This document shows, piece after piece, positions 9,974 through 21,415 of a DNA stretch of 64,000 nt. Position numbers and translations under genes: made by a program. Under the pieces are notes generated by a model. It was not told the DNA's origin. It did not search any database and worked only from the letters and a program-made list of their open reading frames with translations. The stretch lies in NCBI RefSeq assembly GCF_000143105.1, contig NW_014040759.1, forward strand, positions 434,001 to 498,000, given 5' to 3'. Position 1 is the stretch's first letter. Each line of letters begins with the position of its first letter. This DNA is from Grosmannia clavigera kw1407. Taxonomy: Eukaryota > Ascomycota > Sordariomycetes > Ophiostomatales > Ophiostomataceae.

Positions 9974-11683
9974 TTATCCAAAGTGTGGTAGTCGTGCCGG
10001 CACAAAGGCCTGCTCATCTCTGCCGTCTCTGCCAATTTTGCTGCTTGCATCGTCCTTTGGTTCGAGCTCCGGAGCCGCCACGTCCTGCGTAGCCGTCTTG
10101 GCCTGGATGGCCTTTGGTTCTGAGCACAAGACTGTCTCTGCAGTCTGTGGTGTCTGTGTTTCTGTCTCCCCTCCCACATCTGCGACCAGTCCTCGCTCGC
10201 GCGCCAGCTGTACTGCTGCCCTGCGCTTCCGCTCCACCTCGGCGTCTTCCTCCTGCGCCGCTCGTGCCTCTTCGCGCTGCAGCCGCTCGACCACATCCTC
10301 GTCCGCCTCTGCCTCGTGGTCTGACGCGTCGTGCTCTGCATCGACCTCCTCGGTCAGCCGTTCCTGCGCTGCCGTCGTGCCTCCGCCCCGTGGTGATAGC
10401 GATGTTGTGCTGATCCGCGGCCGGATCGATGCTGCCGGCGAGTTCTGCGAGGATGTCCCGCCCCCGCTGATGCCGCTGATGCCGCTGATCGTCGTGTAGG
10501 ACACGCTGCGCGACATGGCGCTGCGTCCCGACGTCGCCGTGTCCGCCCGCCGCTTGCCCTTGCGCCGGATATTCAACGTTGTCGCTGCTGCGCCAGCCGT
10601 GCTGCTGCTACTGCTGAAACGTGTCCGCCCGCTGCTGCGGTCGTCGACACGATCCAGCGCCACGGCAAACTCGTCGTCCAGTGGCACCGCGTCCTCGTCA
10701 CCCTCCTCGTCACTCGCAAAGAGGTCGCCACGCGACCGGAACGAGTCAGACGTGTCGCCCGATCCCGTCGTGCCGCTCCGCTTTCGCATCAGCGCCGCTG
10801 CCTCTTCCGTTGTCGTCGTCACCCTTATCGCCTTGCTGGTTCCGTCTCCGAGCCCGGATCCGGTTCCGGCTGCAACAGCTGCCAGCGTGCTCTGCCACTC
10901 CTGCTCGCCGTGGTCGCCGTCCGTCCCGCCGAGCAGCGGCTGGTGCTCGTCCCGCGTGGCCATATCGTGCCCATCCCTTCCACCACCTGCCGGGTGCTCC
11001 CGCAGGTTGGCCGCGCTAGGCTTGTATCGCAATGTGCCGCCAATCTTAAACGGCAGTCGGCCCAAGAACCCTAGCGGCGCCGTGCTGGGGATGATCGTCG
11101 AATCGCGGTGGTCGGCCCCGTCTGTCGTCCGCCGCAGCACACCGCCGGTCCCGTAGCTCATGCTACGCCGCGGCCGTGGCTGGCTGTCCACCGTGTGATG
11201 ACCACCGCCATCTCCACCGCCACCCTCATCGCCCTCCCCGCTGCCCTCGGCCCCCGAGCCGGCTAGCAGCCGGTCCCAGTCCTCTGCCCGGCTGCTGCCT
11301 GCCCACGTGCTGAAAAAACCCCGACTGAAGATGCCACCGCCACCTCCACCACTACCGTCTGCACCACCATCACCGCTCTCGCCGAGGCCGCTGCCGTAGT
11401 AGTCATCATACCAGTCGTCGTAGAAGTCGAAGCTGTACTCGGCCCGCGTACGGTGAGCACCGCGTGCAAGCTCGCGTTGACGACGGGCCCGCTCGTCCCG
11501 GTCACCCAGACACACACCCGTGCACGAGTCGACCGCCCCGCTGATAGAGCCGAGGCACGGCGTGATGTACCTGTGCTGGAACGTCCAAATGCCTGCCGCC
11601 GCGTTCTCCGTCACCGCTTCCGCGTTCTGCGAGATCTGGTTCCACCGCTGCCGCAGCCGCGGGTCTTCAAGGAAGGCTGTCAT
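9974..11683 (-). CDS. Conserved fungal protein of unknown function, acidic, coiled-coil C-terminus
   Basis: Intronless frame of 569 aa from the ATG at 11683 (a TTG 42 nt upstream keeps the frame open but is not a likely start). The conserved-looking parts are the N-terminus (FLEDPRLRQRWNQISQNAE, then AGIWTFQHRYITPCLG), a YSFDFYDDWYDDYY block about residue 95, a central IIPSTAPLGFLGRLPFK followed by GTLRYKPSAANL, and a Glu/Arg-rich helix near residues 470-530 likely to form a coiled coil. The intervening segments are Gly/Ser/Asp-rich and probably disordered. The pattern resembles a widespread Pezizomycotina hypothetical protein. No catalytic motif, signal peptide or membrane segment is visible and no function is proposed. 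Confidence 0.75.
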   Translation of the reverse strand: MTAFLEDPRLRQRWNQISQNAEAVTENAAAGIWTFQHRYITPCLGSISGAVDSCTGVCLGDRDERARRQRELARGAHRTRAEYSFDFYDDWYDDYYGSGLGESGDGGADGSGGGGGGIFSRGFFSTWAGSSRAEDWDRLLAGSGAEGSGEGDEGGGGDGGGHHTVDSQPRPRRSMSYGTGGVLRRTTDGADHRDSTIIPSTAPLGFLGRLPFKIGGTLRYKPSAANLREHPAGGGRDGHDMATRDEHQPLLGGTDGDHGEQEWQSTLAAVAAGTGSGLGDGTSKAIRVTTTTEEAAALMRKRSGTTGSGDTSDSFRSRGDLFASDEEGDEDAVPLDDEFAVALDRVDDRSSGRTRFSSSSSTAGAAATTLNIRRKGKRRADTATSGRSAMSRSVSYTTISGISGISGGGTSSQNSPAASIRPRISTTSLSPRGGGTTAAQERLTEEVDAEHDASDHEAEADEDVVERLQREEARAAQEEDAEVERKRRAAVQLARERGLVADVGGETETQTPQTAETVLCSEPKAIQAKTATQDVAAPELEPKDDASSKIGRDGRDEQAFVPARLPHFG

Positions 11684-13555
11684 TGTCTCTGCACCGCCAG
11701 TGAAGAGGACGGGAGTAACGCTCAAAAATAAATGGAGGGGTTATCCTATTGTTTCGGAAAAAGGAGTGTGCGCCGGTGGAAAGTTTGATCCGCCAGCTCC
11801 GGGAAGCTGTCGTTGGCGTTAGACCCCCATCAAGAAGCAAGCAAAAGGCGACTAAGCCTGGAAAATGAAGAAGAAGCGAGCAGGTTTCTTGAGATTATAT
11901 CGGCTCCCCTTGTTGCGACGCTGGGCTGACCGCCCCAAACGAGAGGACAAATACACCGGCCAGATTTGGACCCGTGCAGAGAGGACGAGTGGGTAACAAC
12001 CAGTCTGCCCCGTCTGCAACACGTCTGCACTTTGAAGAGCGCTGGATACGATTCAATGTCCGTTATCTCGGTCCGTACCAGGTTTTTGTCCCAACCAATC
12101 TTAGCTATGCGCCAGCTGGCCGCGTTCTCGGAATTGAAGAGCCCGCCGTTGCAGGTTTTCGTTATCGCGGGCGCTCGGTTCACGTGGTCGTAGGAATACA
12201 CGTAGAGATGGCAGAAAGAGGGTCGAAGAACGAGAAATGCACGGAATTCTGGGGCATGGGCGTGAATTCAGTGATTTTTGAGTGCGGTGGTTGGTTGTGT
12301 TTTGGTGTCTAGGAACAGGCCAAACTAATTAGTCACAGGGCGATGGGCCCGCTGGCTGCCGGTCATTAGCGTATAAACATGGAGATTCATTATGTCATCA
12401 TTGCGGTCGGACTAAAAATGGCGCTGCCAAGCCCCGTACTCGTACTCGTACTTCAGAAAACACTTCTACATACTCCGTACTCCGTAGTACGAGAAACGTC
12501 CCTCTATCTTGCAATGGTTTTATTGCGATTACATGACTCAAACCCGTCTTACAAAAACATGAAATAGTACATTTACACAGTTCCCCTAGTGCACGGAGTA
12601 CACTTCCCTCTGCGCTAGTACCTGCACCAGTCTCTATGCCAGTCTCTGTGCTAGTCTTTGTGCCAATCAATCTCTACCATATATACCGCTCCCTATATCA
12701 CAAGAAGTCGGTTACTAGCTCTAGTAAAGGGCGAATAAAGAGGTTTTACCTTGGTCCATTTCTACAAACAAACACTTAGATGAAAGCGCTGTGCAAAGTG
12801 TAAAATAAAATACAGGGCGCATGCGCGGGGTATGTAAACAATAAAGGGCTAGTAAGATCTTCGGTCTTGTTGCAAATATATATCAAGACTTGACTGTCGT
12901 ACAGCTTGTACCAGCGTAATTGGTCAATCCTTGAATCGTCAGTCCATATTCTGTATATATGGCATGCCAATAAGGCTATTGTGCAATACTATGAGATTTC
13001 AGCCCAAGGTGAATAAAAGTTAATAGAAAAAATAGAAACAAAAGACAGGAGAAAGGAAAGCATACTTACTTCCTCCCTTCTCTTATCGATTTAGCTATCT
13101 ATCTAAGGCCTATTAACAAGCCACCATTCCGGTGCGGCGAGGCTGATAACGGACACATATACAAAAGGGTCGTAGCTCCTCCTCTAGACCTCACCCTCTC
13201 TCACTTCCTTTCCTCCTGTCTCTGCGGGAAAAATGTGAGGTGGCTCAATACGGATTCCGTTGGGTCTGTGCGTGATTCTTGTCAAGGTAGTAAATCTTAG
13301 TCGTCAGGCAGGCCTGACTTGCGGAGAGGTGCCGAGAGCGGAGCCAAGGCCACTACGTACGGGCTGAAGCCCGTTACAGCCCAAACGTGCGAGGAGGGGG
13401 GGGGGGGGTTCCAGTCCAGTTGTTGCATAATATTATTCCGCTATTATCTTAGGTAAAGAAACAGTTTTCTGACTATATCGGCCTGAGATAGGCTTGAAGG
13501 AACCCTTTGGGAGAAACTCTACTAGTCTGGGTATAGAGGGGGTCTGGTAGATGTA
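11684..13555. other. AT-rich intergenic block
   Basis: Nearly 1.9 kb with no supported gene. It contains two overlapping TACTCCGTA motifs (12471-12486) preceded by GTACTC-type repeats, a 12-base G run at 13396-13407, and long A/T-rich stretches (about 12700-13080). The composition contrasts sharply with the GC-rich coding DNA to the left, consistent with a decayed or RIP-affected segment (inference). Confidence 0.6.
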
Positions 13556-15207
13556 TTACATTCCTAGAAAGGGAATGTACCCATTCAGAGCTATATAAAT
13601 TCCCTTAGGTTGGGATCTAAAGCTAATAAAGTCCTCCACGTATATAATTAGACGTAGCATAATGTACATTAGGCAGATAACTCCCACAGGCACTTGCACT
13701 CTCAGTGAAGCTTTATGGGTAGGATCGCCATTCGATGCCCAAATAACATACGATATAAGAGAGTATTTTCTCGTGACTGCTTGAGAAACGTGGTTAGCAT
13801 CTTCAATGTCGACGACACCTGTCGACTGGTGTTCTATGTCTGTAGTTGTTGTTTTTAGCCCTCTGTACTCAATCACGCCATTTTTTATTCGATTATGAAA
13901 AGACACAGCGCCACATAAGTAGAATAGTCCGCCAAAAAAGGTCAGTCCTAAGTGACAGCAGCTGGCGACGTGCCATAATGTCTTCTCGACTTCTGTTGGA
14001 AAGTGGAAGTTCCAAGCGCAAACAAAAGACAAGCTTACGCCAAGGAGCACAATAGAGCCGACTGGCAAGGATGCATAGTCGATCGGTTTCCACTCGTCAT
14101 CTGGAAATTTGTCCCAAGGTCTCATTCGCATAGGCCTGGAAAAAATAGGAAAATGGACCATGTGGCTCAGGCTAGAGAACAAGGTCCAATGTGTATCCGC
14201 AACAAACTCTCGTCGGGAAATGAAATCAAGAGGGGTACGATACCACTTAATAGGTAAGCCAGGATGAGTCTTGATACGCCGATTGAATATGGAGTTAGTA
14301 TCTTACGTAATGAAATAACTAGAAAAGAAAGGAAAGGATAACATCCTTACCGTTTCTCGAGCAATCTTTCGTATCTCCTCTACCGCTCGGTCGTTATTAG
14401 TGCGGATCGTCAAAGGTGCATTGATCTGGGGTTTAGGAAACCAGCAGAGAGCAGTGGCGATCATGGTCAAGGAAAATGACAGCGCCGTGAGCTCCAGCGT
14501 GGTCATTGGCAATTTGACACGGACTCTCTGTATCGTTGCAACAGAAAACCATAGAACCTGCCATACAACAATTATCCTTTTGACAGCACTGTTAGATTGC
14601 ATTCTAGACAGTAGGAGACAAGCAGGAGTAGTTTCTCTCGGCTCTTAACTAATATATATTCACCTTGATAACGAATTGGAACCATCCATGTCTTTCAAGC
14701 GCTTTGTACTTAATTCGGGAAAGTCGACATAGCCTTGCTTGATCAAGTAATAGAGCTGTTGGGCGTCGATAGGAAATCCTTTTTCAAAATCAGGACTGTT
14801 GAGAAGGAAACCACCCATATCCGCAAAAAAACAGTGGGTTAGGGTCCATTCTCGTCCTTTCAAAAGCTCAGGATCCGAACGAAATTTCTGGCCAGAAGAA
14901 TCAGCTTGTTCCCTTCGAAACATACAACAGTGCTGTCAACCTTTAGGGCGCGCCTTGCGCTGGCCAGCTGGCCAGCTGCAATGCCAAACAGAAAATCAGG
15001 GCCCAAAAGCCCAATGCAAGCCATTCGAAATTTTGTGACAAAGGGGTGGTACCATTTGTCGTCAAGGGCTGGCACATTCGGCTGCGTAAGACCCCAGCAA
15101 CAAAGGCCAATGGTAATACAGCAGGACCAGAGAATATCGATGGAGCCACGATCTGTTCCCGACGGAACCCAGCCGTTGACAATCGTCGTGTATGTTGAGT
15201 TCGTCAT
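13556..15207 (-). CDS. Fungal multi-pass membrane protein, unknown function
   Basis: Four exons restore one frame of 477 aa: 15207-14941, 14887-14664, 14603-14351 and 14245-13556. Introns are 53, 60 and 105 nt with GT-AG ends, and phases agree at each join (0, 2, 0). The protein matches a fungal family recognisable by GWVPSGTDRGSIDILWSC at the N-terminus, REWTLTHCFFADMGGF, LPMTTLELTALSF, and TPLDFISRREFVADTHWT preceding RPWDKFPDDEW. About seven hydrophobic segments are visible: roughly residues 22-42 and 57-77, two in exon 3, and three in exon 4. It lies alone in AT-rich DNA. No function is established for the family; a membrane or vacuolar location is inference. Confidence 0.8.
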
Positions 15208-16685
15208 GTGTTCTGGTGGATATAGAGACGAGAAAATTACGTTGTGAGAGGAGACACGACGTCCACCAAGACATGAGGGGACACTATCCTCTTATCCTCC
15301 AGACTTGTTACGGACACAAACCTGGAGTTTACTGACCTAAGGGCGCTGTGCCAATGGTCTGTTTTTTGGATCACCCTCAGCAACGGTTTTCTGCTTGTCG
15401 GCGATGTTGTTGTTGCAATACGGAAGTATCACGGTCGTTATGTCGTATCCTTTAGGCCGAATTTTGTCCGCAAGGCAAGAAGGCTATGTACAGAAGCGAG
15501 TATGGCACATATCTCGTGAAGATGCAAAGGCAGATAAAAATATTAAGGATGATTTGGTTATATACTGGAAGTGATGAAAGTTGTGGTGCTGCCATATTTA
15601 TCTCCGCCGCTTCGCGCGTGACTAGGAGAGGCAGAGCCTCAAGCGTAGCAAGACTGCTAGTCTGGAATACCAACTGGAAGTGCTGTAGCTGTAAGCATTG
15701 CAGATTCTAAAACAGGAGTTGTGATATCCGAAACTTACCATAGGACGGAAGAGCACAAATAGTAGGCGGCTGGAATAATACTATGCAGTAAGACGGCCTT
15801 ATGGGAACTGGGCCAAGCCAATCATGTAGTGGGCTTTAGCGCCGGGTCTAAGATAACAAAAGCCTAGCGTTGAATCCCGATTTGATTGGCTCGCTATTAG
15901 GCATCAAGCCCCACAGTACAGGTATCTTCCATGCCCATTTGCATCCTTCGTACAAACTAGGCTTCAATATTGGTCTCAGCCCAGAGGACTGCATGTTTGC
16001 TTAAGCGCTTCCAGGCCCAACTATGTACAGGTCGCAAGGGGGTTGACAAGATACGGAGTATAGAGTACGAAGTAGTACAGAGTACGAAGCAGTACAGAGT
16101 ACACGTCGTATGATAAAGACAGAAAACTGCATACGGGAGTACTCCGTAGTACGGAGTACTCCGTAAAAAAAGTAAAAAATAAAGTCTACGACGTATGGAG
16201 TACATACTAAATAGGTGGGCCTACGACGCAGGCATCCCGCGCATCACACTGCGTAGGTCCCCACATTTAGGATACTTCGTGGCCTACGGAGTACAGTACG
16301 GAGTATCATTCGACAAACATACTCTGCATACTCCGTAGAAAGAGCATTTATCACGGCACTCCGCAGTCAGTATAGCTAAGACTGACGTTCAAAGCGTATA
16401 TTATAAAATGACTTATACTCCTTATACATATAATTATATATGGAGTACAACAATAGCAGTATTTTAGCAGTGTGTACTGTGTAACTTAACGGTGCTATAC
16501 TTACCTAATGTACTGTGCTGGATCCCCCTGCGGCCCAATCACCCTAGAAATCCTAATCCCAAAATTTCTCCGCAGACAACACAAGAACACATAAACATAT
16601 ATAACAAATCGCTACCGTGGACGATCTCTTTTCTAACCAAAAACGAACCCCCCCCTCTCCTTCTCCGCTCCTCGCTCCCGCCACG
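15208..16685. other. AT-rich intergenic region with TACTCCGTA cluster
   Basis: Upstream regions of the membrane-protein gene (minus) and the methyltransferase gene (plus). No gene is supported. The right half (16050-16340) carries the densest run of TACTCCGTA/TACGGAGTA motifs in the window; see the repeat entry. Confidence 0.6.
16052..16337. repeat. Cluster of TACTCCGTA/TACGGAGTA palindromic motifs
   Basis: Seven exact copies of the 9-mer in either orientation: 16052, 16140, 16150, 16157, 16285, 16297 and 16329. Degenerate relatives (AGAGTACGAAG, CAGAGTAC) lie between them. Opposed copies can form hairpins, for example 16140-16158. The same 9-mer recurs in other intergenic regions of the window. 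Function unknown. Confidence 0.85.
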
Positions 16686-17591
16686 ATGACCGACTTCAAT
16701 GAGAGCTACAGCGAAGCGGCTCCTCTGATCAACAACAACCCCGCGCTGCAAGACTACTATGCCTCTCTCGAAAGCCGCATCGGCTACCGTCTTATCCTCG
16801 GTGGCACCCGCCATTTTGGCTACTACGACTCGCCCAATGCGTTCCCGTTGCCATTTGGGTGCGCGCTACGACGCATGGAAGCCAAGCTGCTCGAGTTTTT
16901 AGCGTTACCGGCGGGCTCGCAGATTATGGATGCCGGCTGCGGCGTAGGACACGTCGCGCTGTACATGGCACGGCATGGAATGCGGGTGACGGCTATTGAC
17001 GTGGTGGATCGACACATTGTGAAGGCCAAGAGGAACGTACAAAAGGCACATCTGCCAGTAACGGTTGAGAAAATGGACTACCACCACCTCGAGGCTATCG
17101 CCGATGACTCGCACGAGGGCGTCTACACCATGGAGACTTTTGTGCATGCGACCGACCCAGAGGCGGTGCTAGCGGGCTTTCACCGGATCTTGCGTCCAGG
17201 CGGCCGCCTAGCACTTTTTGAGTATGATCATTTGTTGGAGCAGAATGAAGCCCCGTCGGATCTAACGCAGAGCATGCGCAAGATCAACGAGTATGCCGCC
17301 ATGCCGACCAACAGCCGATCGGACCCAGGGCAGTACCGAATATGGCTGGAGGCGGCAGGGTTTACGGACGTGCAGGTGCGGGACATCTCGGCAAACATTC
17401 GGCCGATGCTGCTAGTGTTCTGGCTGCTGGCAGTGGTGCCGTATTTCTTTGTCCGGCTGCTGCATTTGGAAAAGTACTTTATCAATACGGTAGCGGGCTA
17501 CAATGCGTATCGGGGGCAGGCGTACTGGCGGTATGTTGCAGTGACGGCGAGCAAACCAGGTGGGCCGATTGAGGAGCGGAAGACGAAGTGA
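16686..17591 (+). CDS. SAM-dependent methyltransferase, sterol/ubiquinone type (class I)
   Basis: 301 aa from the ATG at 16686; the frame extends further upstream only with a non-ATG start. Motif I is MDAGCGVGHVAL, the acidic end of strand 2 is VTAIDVVD, and the post-motif region is LRPGGRLALFEYDH. The N-terminal YDSPNAFPLPFG segment and general layout resemble small fungal sterol-C24-methyltransferase-like enzymes rather than Erg6 itself, which is longer. A hydrophobic stretch near the C-terminus (MLLVFWLLAVVPYFFVRLL) suggests membrane association or a lipid substrate. Intronless, flanked by AT-rich DNA. The substrate cannot be named; lipid, sterol or a secondary metabolite are all possible. 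Confidence 0.85.
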   Translation: MTDFNESYSEAAPLINNNPALQDYYASLESRIGYRLILGGTRHFGYYDSPNAFPLPFGCALRRMEAKLLEFLALPAGSQIMDAGCGVGHVALYMARHGMRVTAIDVVDRHIVKAKRNVQKAHLPVTVEKMDYHHLEAIADDSHEGVYTMETFVHATDPEAVLAGFHRILRPGGRLALFEYDHLLEQNEAPSDLTQSMRKINEYAAMPTNSRSDPGQYRIWLEAAGFTDVQVRDISANIRPMLLVFWLLAVVPYFFVRLLHLEKYFINTVAGYNAYRGQAYWRYVAVTASKPGGPIEERKTK

Positions 17592-19679
17592 GGACTTGAA
17601 CTGGCCATGTTTTGGATGCCATCTCTTCTGTTTGTTCAAGTATTTGGAATGTATACTTACGGATACTTGAATACCCAGTAGCTCGTTGAGCCGTATAAAT
17701 GTATCTTAGACGAGAGAACAATTTTGGACCTTTTAACGTTTCCTTTATTTAGGCAGTGCGGTTCTACGCGATCAAAACTCTTGCACGGAGTAACTCGTTG
17801 TAGACTTGTTCCCGTAGCGCTTGATCGGGCCGCCTTCTTAGCCTGCTTGCTTGCGGCGCTTTATCGTTGTCATAAGCAGCAAACTTAGCTAGTTGAGATA
17901 GAGCAACTAGGGTAGACACATTTAACTTAGGCTTCTGGGGACTGCTATCCTCCTTGGCTTGTTTGCGCCATGGATGACGAGGAAGGTAGCTTTCGACTCT
18001 ACGATTCAAGATCAGGCTGGTAGTTGATAATTGGATGCATTCTGAGACTGTATTCTGAGATGAGGCGAACTGGCGCACGCATTTTTTACAGATCTGTACT
18101 CCGTATCGCAATGCCTTCCCCGGTAACCCTGATCCGACCATATAATTAGTTCTATCTTAACTATGTCGGTCCTTGTAATCTGGTATTTGCGTGCCGATAG
18201 GATAATTTCTCTTTCGCTCATTTGGTAGACATTGCCTACATGCATAGAAATACTAGTATAATACGATCTAGAAGAGGCAGAAAGTCAATTGACCGATTAT
18301 CGAAGTTTCCCTTTTCTTGTGTCTTACCGTTTAAGGAGAGTTGCGATATTAGGCTGGACCAAATGCAAAGCAGTAAGCTTCTGGCTCATCGGCTTGTTTT
18401 TTCGGTTCCAACCTTACATGATTGCTCAATCGCCTTAGATGTCTGCCAAGCAGAAGTACTTACTTTCTCTCCTTAGTTTTCTGTTAATTAACTGAGTCGG
18501 GATCTTTTAGCAGCCCGCAAGTCCCAGTTCTAAGAACAACGATAAAGATTTATTGACACGGTGCTACAAATAGGAGATGACGAAGCAGTTACAGACTGTT
18601 GCCTGACATATTATGCCCTGCCGGGCAGTCACCCTATTGTCTTTCACGTGCCAGGGGAGGGATGGCTGGATGTGGAGACTTATATTCGAACAGCAAACAG
18701 CGAAACAGGAAAACGCTATGAAAAACGAGCCCATGGGAACACGGTGCATTCTTTCCGATTCGGACGAAGAAGAGGAGGAGCAGCCCATCCAGACCAGGCG
18801 GGTTTTGTTTTACCGGAAATGTCAATAACAGATCCGCTTTTCTGAAACTGGGAGAGAATTGGCACACAACATGCTATTTAACTGACTTGGTACCAAGCGA
18901 TGGAGAGCCCGGCGATGGATCCAAACTATAATAGGCCACGGCCATAGAGACAAGGTTGACTGGTGGGACTGAGGCACGAGGGAAGAGTACGAAAATGCGC
19001 TTGTGAAACTGCTTTGTCATAGTACGAATGTGGTAGAGCTGGTGGACAACGGCGGACGGCCAAAGCTGAAAGTTTGTGATTGAAATGCCGCCCAGCTGCG
19101 CTTCGCATAGATAAATATACGATTACTAGAGTAGCCTCCCTCCATTTCTCCTTATAACGTCTCTTGTTTCCCGATTCTGTCTCTGCGTCTGTGTTCCGAC
19201 CTCCAATTACAGCTTCAAGTCTTTCATTCGCTTAGACCCATCAAAGATGGCCAGATGGACGCTCAGGCACATTCCCTAGTTTCGGCTTATTGCGAGTCTG
19301 GATTCACTACCAGTGCCTCCTCATATGTAAAAGTTGCTAATCGGACAAACTCCAACCAAAAAGTGACTCGCTGAAGTAAGTCCATGTTAGGCAAATGAAA
19401 ATTAGACAAGGGAGATATATGAATGGGTTGGATGCGGTTTGAAATAAAGTGCCTGAAGAACAAAGAGAGGAACTCTCCCGAGGGAAAGGAAAACACTCAA
19501 ACAAATTCCGTATCTTCGATTTTCAGTAAAAGAAACAAAGTGTAAAGCGACGCAAAACATACACCAGCAGAGTATGGTTAGCCACGCCGAGTCAGCGACT
19601 TACGAAAGCGGGCGAAACATTTCAAAAAGCAATTGCAATATTTAATCTCGATGATATCACAACTCCAGGCCGAAATCGT
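17592..19679. other. Gene-poor AT-rich region
   Basis: About 2.1 kb. A minus-strand open frame of 125 codons (17764-18141) and several shorter ones were examined; none has a recognisable domain or convincing splice partners. One TACTCCGTA copy is at 18097-18105. No repeat boundaries were found. Confidence 0.5.
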
Positions 19680-20494
19680 TTGCCTCTAATTCTCACACCT
19701 GTATCATCTATTTGGTTGAAAAGCGAGAAGATCGCTAGTATTGCCGCGAAAATTGAACGGGAGAATGGTCGGCTGTGCAGACATTTGGCTGCAGTTGCGA
19801 AACAGAGAGAGCAAAGACAGCTCGGCTGGCTACACGAATCTGAAGTAATTGAAATGCTGCCGAAATGTATGTTTTATCAATTTGAAAAGCTGCCGGTCGA
19901 AATACAGTTGATGATCTGGGAGGCCGCCGCCAAGCCGACAATTTGCCAGCACACCGTTACCATCTTGGAGACGGTCTACACTTCCAGCCAGAAGAAGTAG
20001 CTGGAGGCGCCACCCAAATGCGTAGATACCAAGACTGCAAGCCGGCTGTGCTCTGCTTCCTCCCAGATAAACCCGGTCTCTAGATGGCGTGCCGTTCATC
20101 TCGTGCTATTGTCCGGCAGCTATACGCCCAGGCTTGCCAACCCTTCGCATCGCAGACCATATTTGAATAGGCTACGATCAACAGGTGCCCTGACGATGTG
20201 AATACCTACAGGCTTGGGCAGCAATGCCGGCGCATTGGCAGACTAAACCGTGCAGAGAATCGCCTTCGAGCTTTCATACGAGGAATTGATGCTTATACGA
20301 CGCTCTTTTCTCAGTCAATGGAAAAGGACGTTGGAAATTACGGGCTTTTACCGCAAAAGACGGAAACCCTTGCAGCAGATTTGGTGCGGGACTTTTATGA
20401 GCTACACGGCGACTTAGCACAGAGTGCAGACGACGTACCACCTATTTCGGTCGCAACTGTTTTGCTTCCATGTCGGGAGCTGCGTATGAATTAA
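19680..20494 (+). pseudogene. Decayed 2EXR-domain gene
   Basis: The segment YQFEKLPVEIQLMIWEAAAK (near 19876-19935) is the start of the fungal 2EXR domain. The frame then shifts: the best continuation is one frame over (GDGLHFQPEEV from about 19967, then CRSSRAIV near 20090) and is cut by in-frame TAG codons at 20081-20083 and 20168-20170. The same frame stays open to 20494 (DVNTYRLGQQCRRIGRL onward). One frameshift and two stops in a single-domain protein mark it as a pseudogene. No intron solution was found that avoids both stops. It is in the AT-rich accessory stretch. 2EXR proteins have no known biochemical function. Confidence 0.65.
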
Positions 20495-21415
20495 TTGCTA
20501 GGGGTGCCATGGAACTGATGACTTGTATGAATATGGAGTGGTTGAGATTATTCGACTTTGTCATGGGGTATTCTGCCTAGATTGCAACGGTAGCAAATCC
20601 TACATAACTTTGACGGTCAAGATTTTCAGACATACTCTGTGAGTTCGATCACTCGGTTAGACGAGGGTTTGGGCTAGGCCTGCAATGTAGTAAGTCATTA
20701 TCAAGACAATACGTAATATGTCTCGCCATATACCAATACGCAAACTCCTAACGTATCATATGACATAGTACAATGTACCGGGTATCGTACATGACGTTCG
20801 CCGATGGATATTCCCGAAAGACCCCATATATTCTGCAAAGGGCTGCTTCTGTATGGAGTAAGTCAAGTGGGATCTGGAAAATTCCCGAACAGGCCGTGAT
20901 ACTACGACAGCGGGTTTGATATTTAGCCGATACACTGTCTAACCGCCGACGATGCCGATTCTATGACCTCATGCGTCTACCCACCTTATTGCATGCTTTT
21001 CTTAATACGAAAAGCATTGTTGCATCCTGCGAATCGTTCATGCATCTAATGACTCTATACGAGACCCTGCATCTGCATCACGACCTCGGCTTTAGGCACC
21101 GTCCGTTAACCCGACATGCATCTTGTTTACTGTGCAACGTCTCTCCACATGGGAGCCACTTCACGAGAACGGTCTGTCGTCTGTATGTAACTTGCCTGTC
21201 CCATCTTTTGCCTAATGTAACTCAATTTGAGCAAGAGGTGCATTTATCCGTGACGAAGGCGGGGTGAATACGAGGATGGCATGACGCAGCGGCGATGCAA
21301 CATCGCGAGTCAGGACGCAGCAGCACGAGTATAAGGATGCGTCTCTGCAGCTTATTTGTGTAAGTATCTGCTCGTACATCCACCAAAGCAACACCGACCT
21401 ATCTCTTGACCAGGT
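20495..21415. other. Intergenic
   Basis: Between the 2EXR pseudogene and the GH43-like gene. The frames present are short and non-conserved; nothing else is recognised. Confidence 0.5.

Noticed and set aside
13396..13407. 12-base G homopolymer, considered as a G-quadruplex or regulatory site
   Set aside because: A single G run without neighbouring G tracts; may be an assembly-sensitive homopolymer only.
17764..18141. 125-codon minus-strand frame in AT-rich DNA
   Set aside because: No domain recognised and no splice partners; left as unassigned intergenic sequence.
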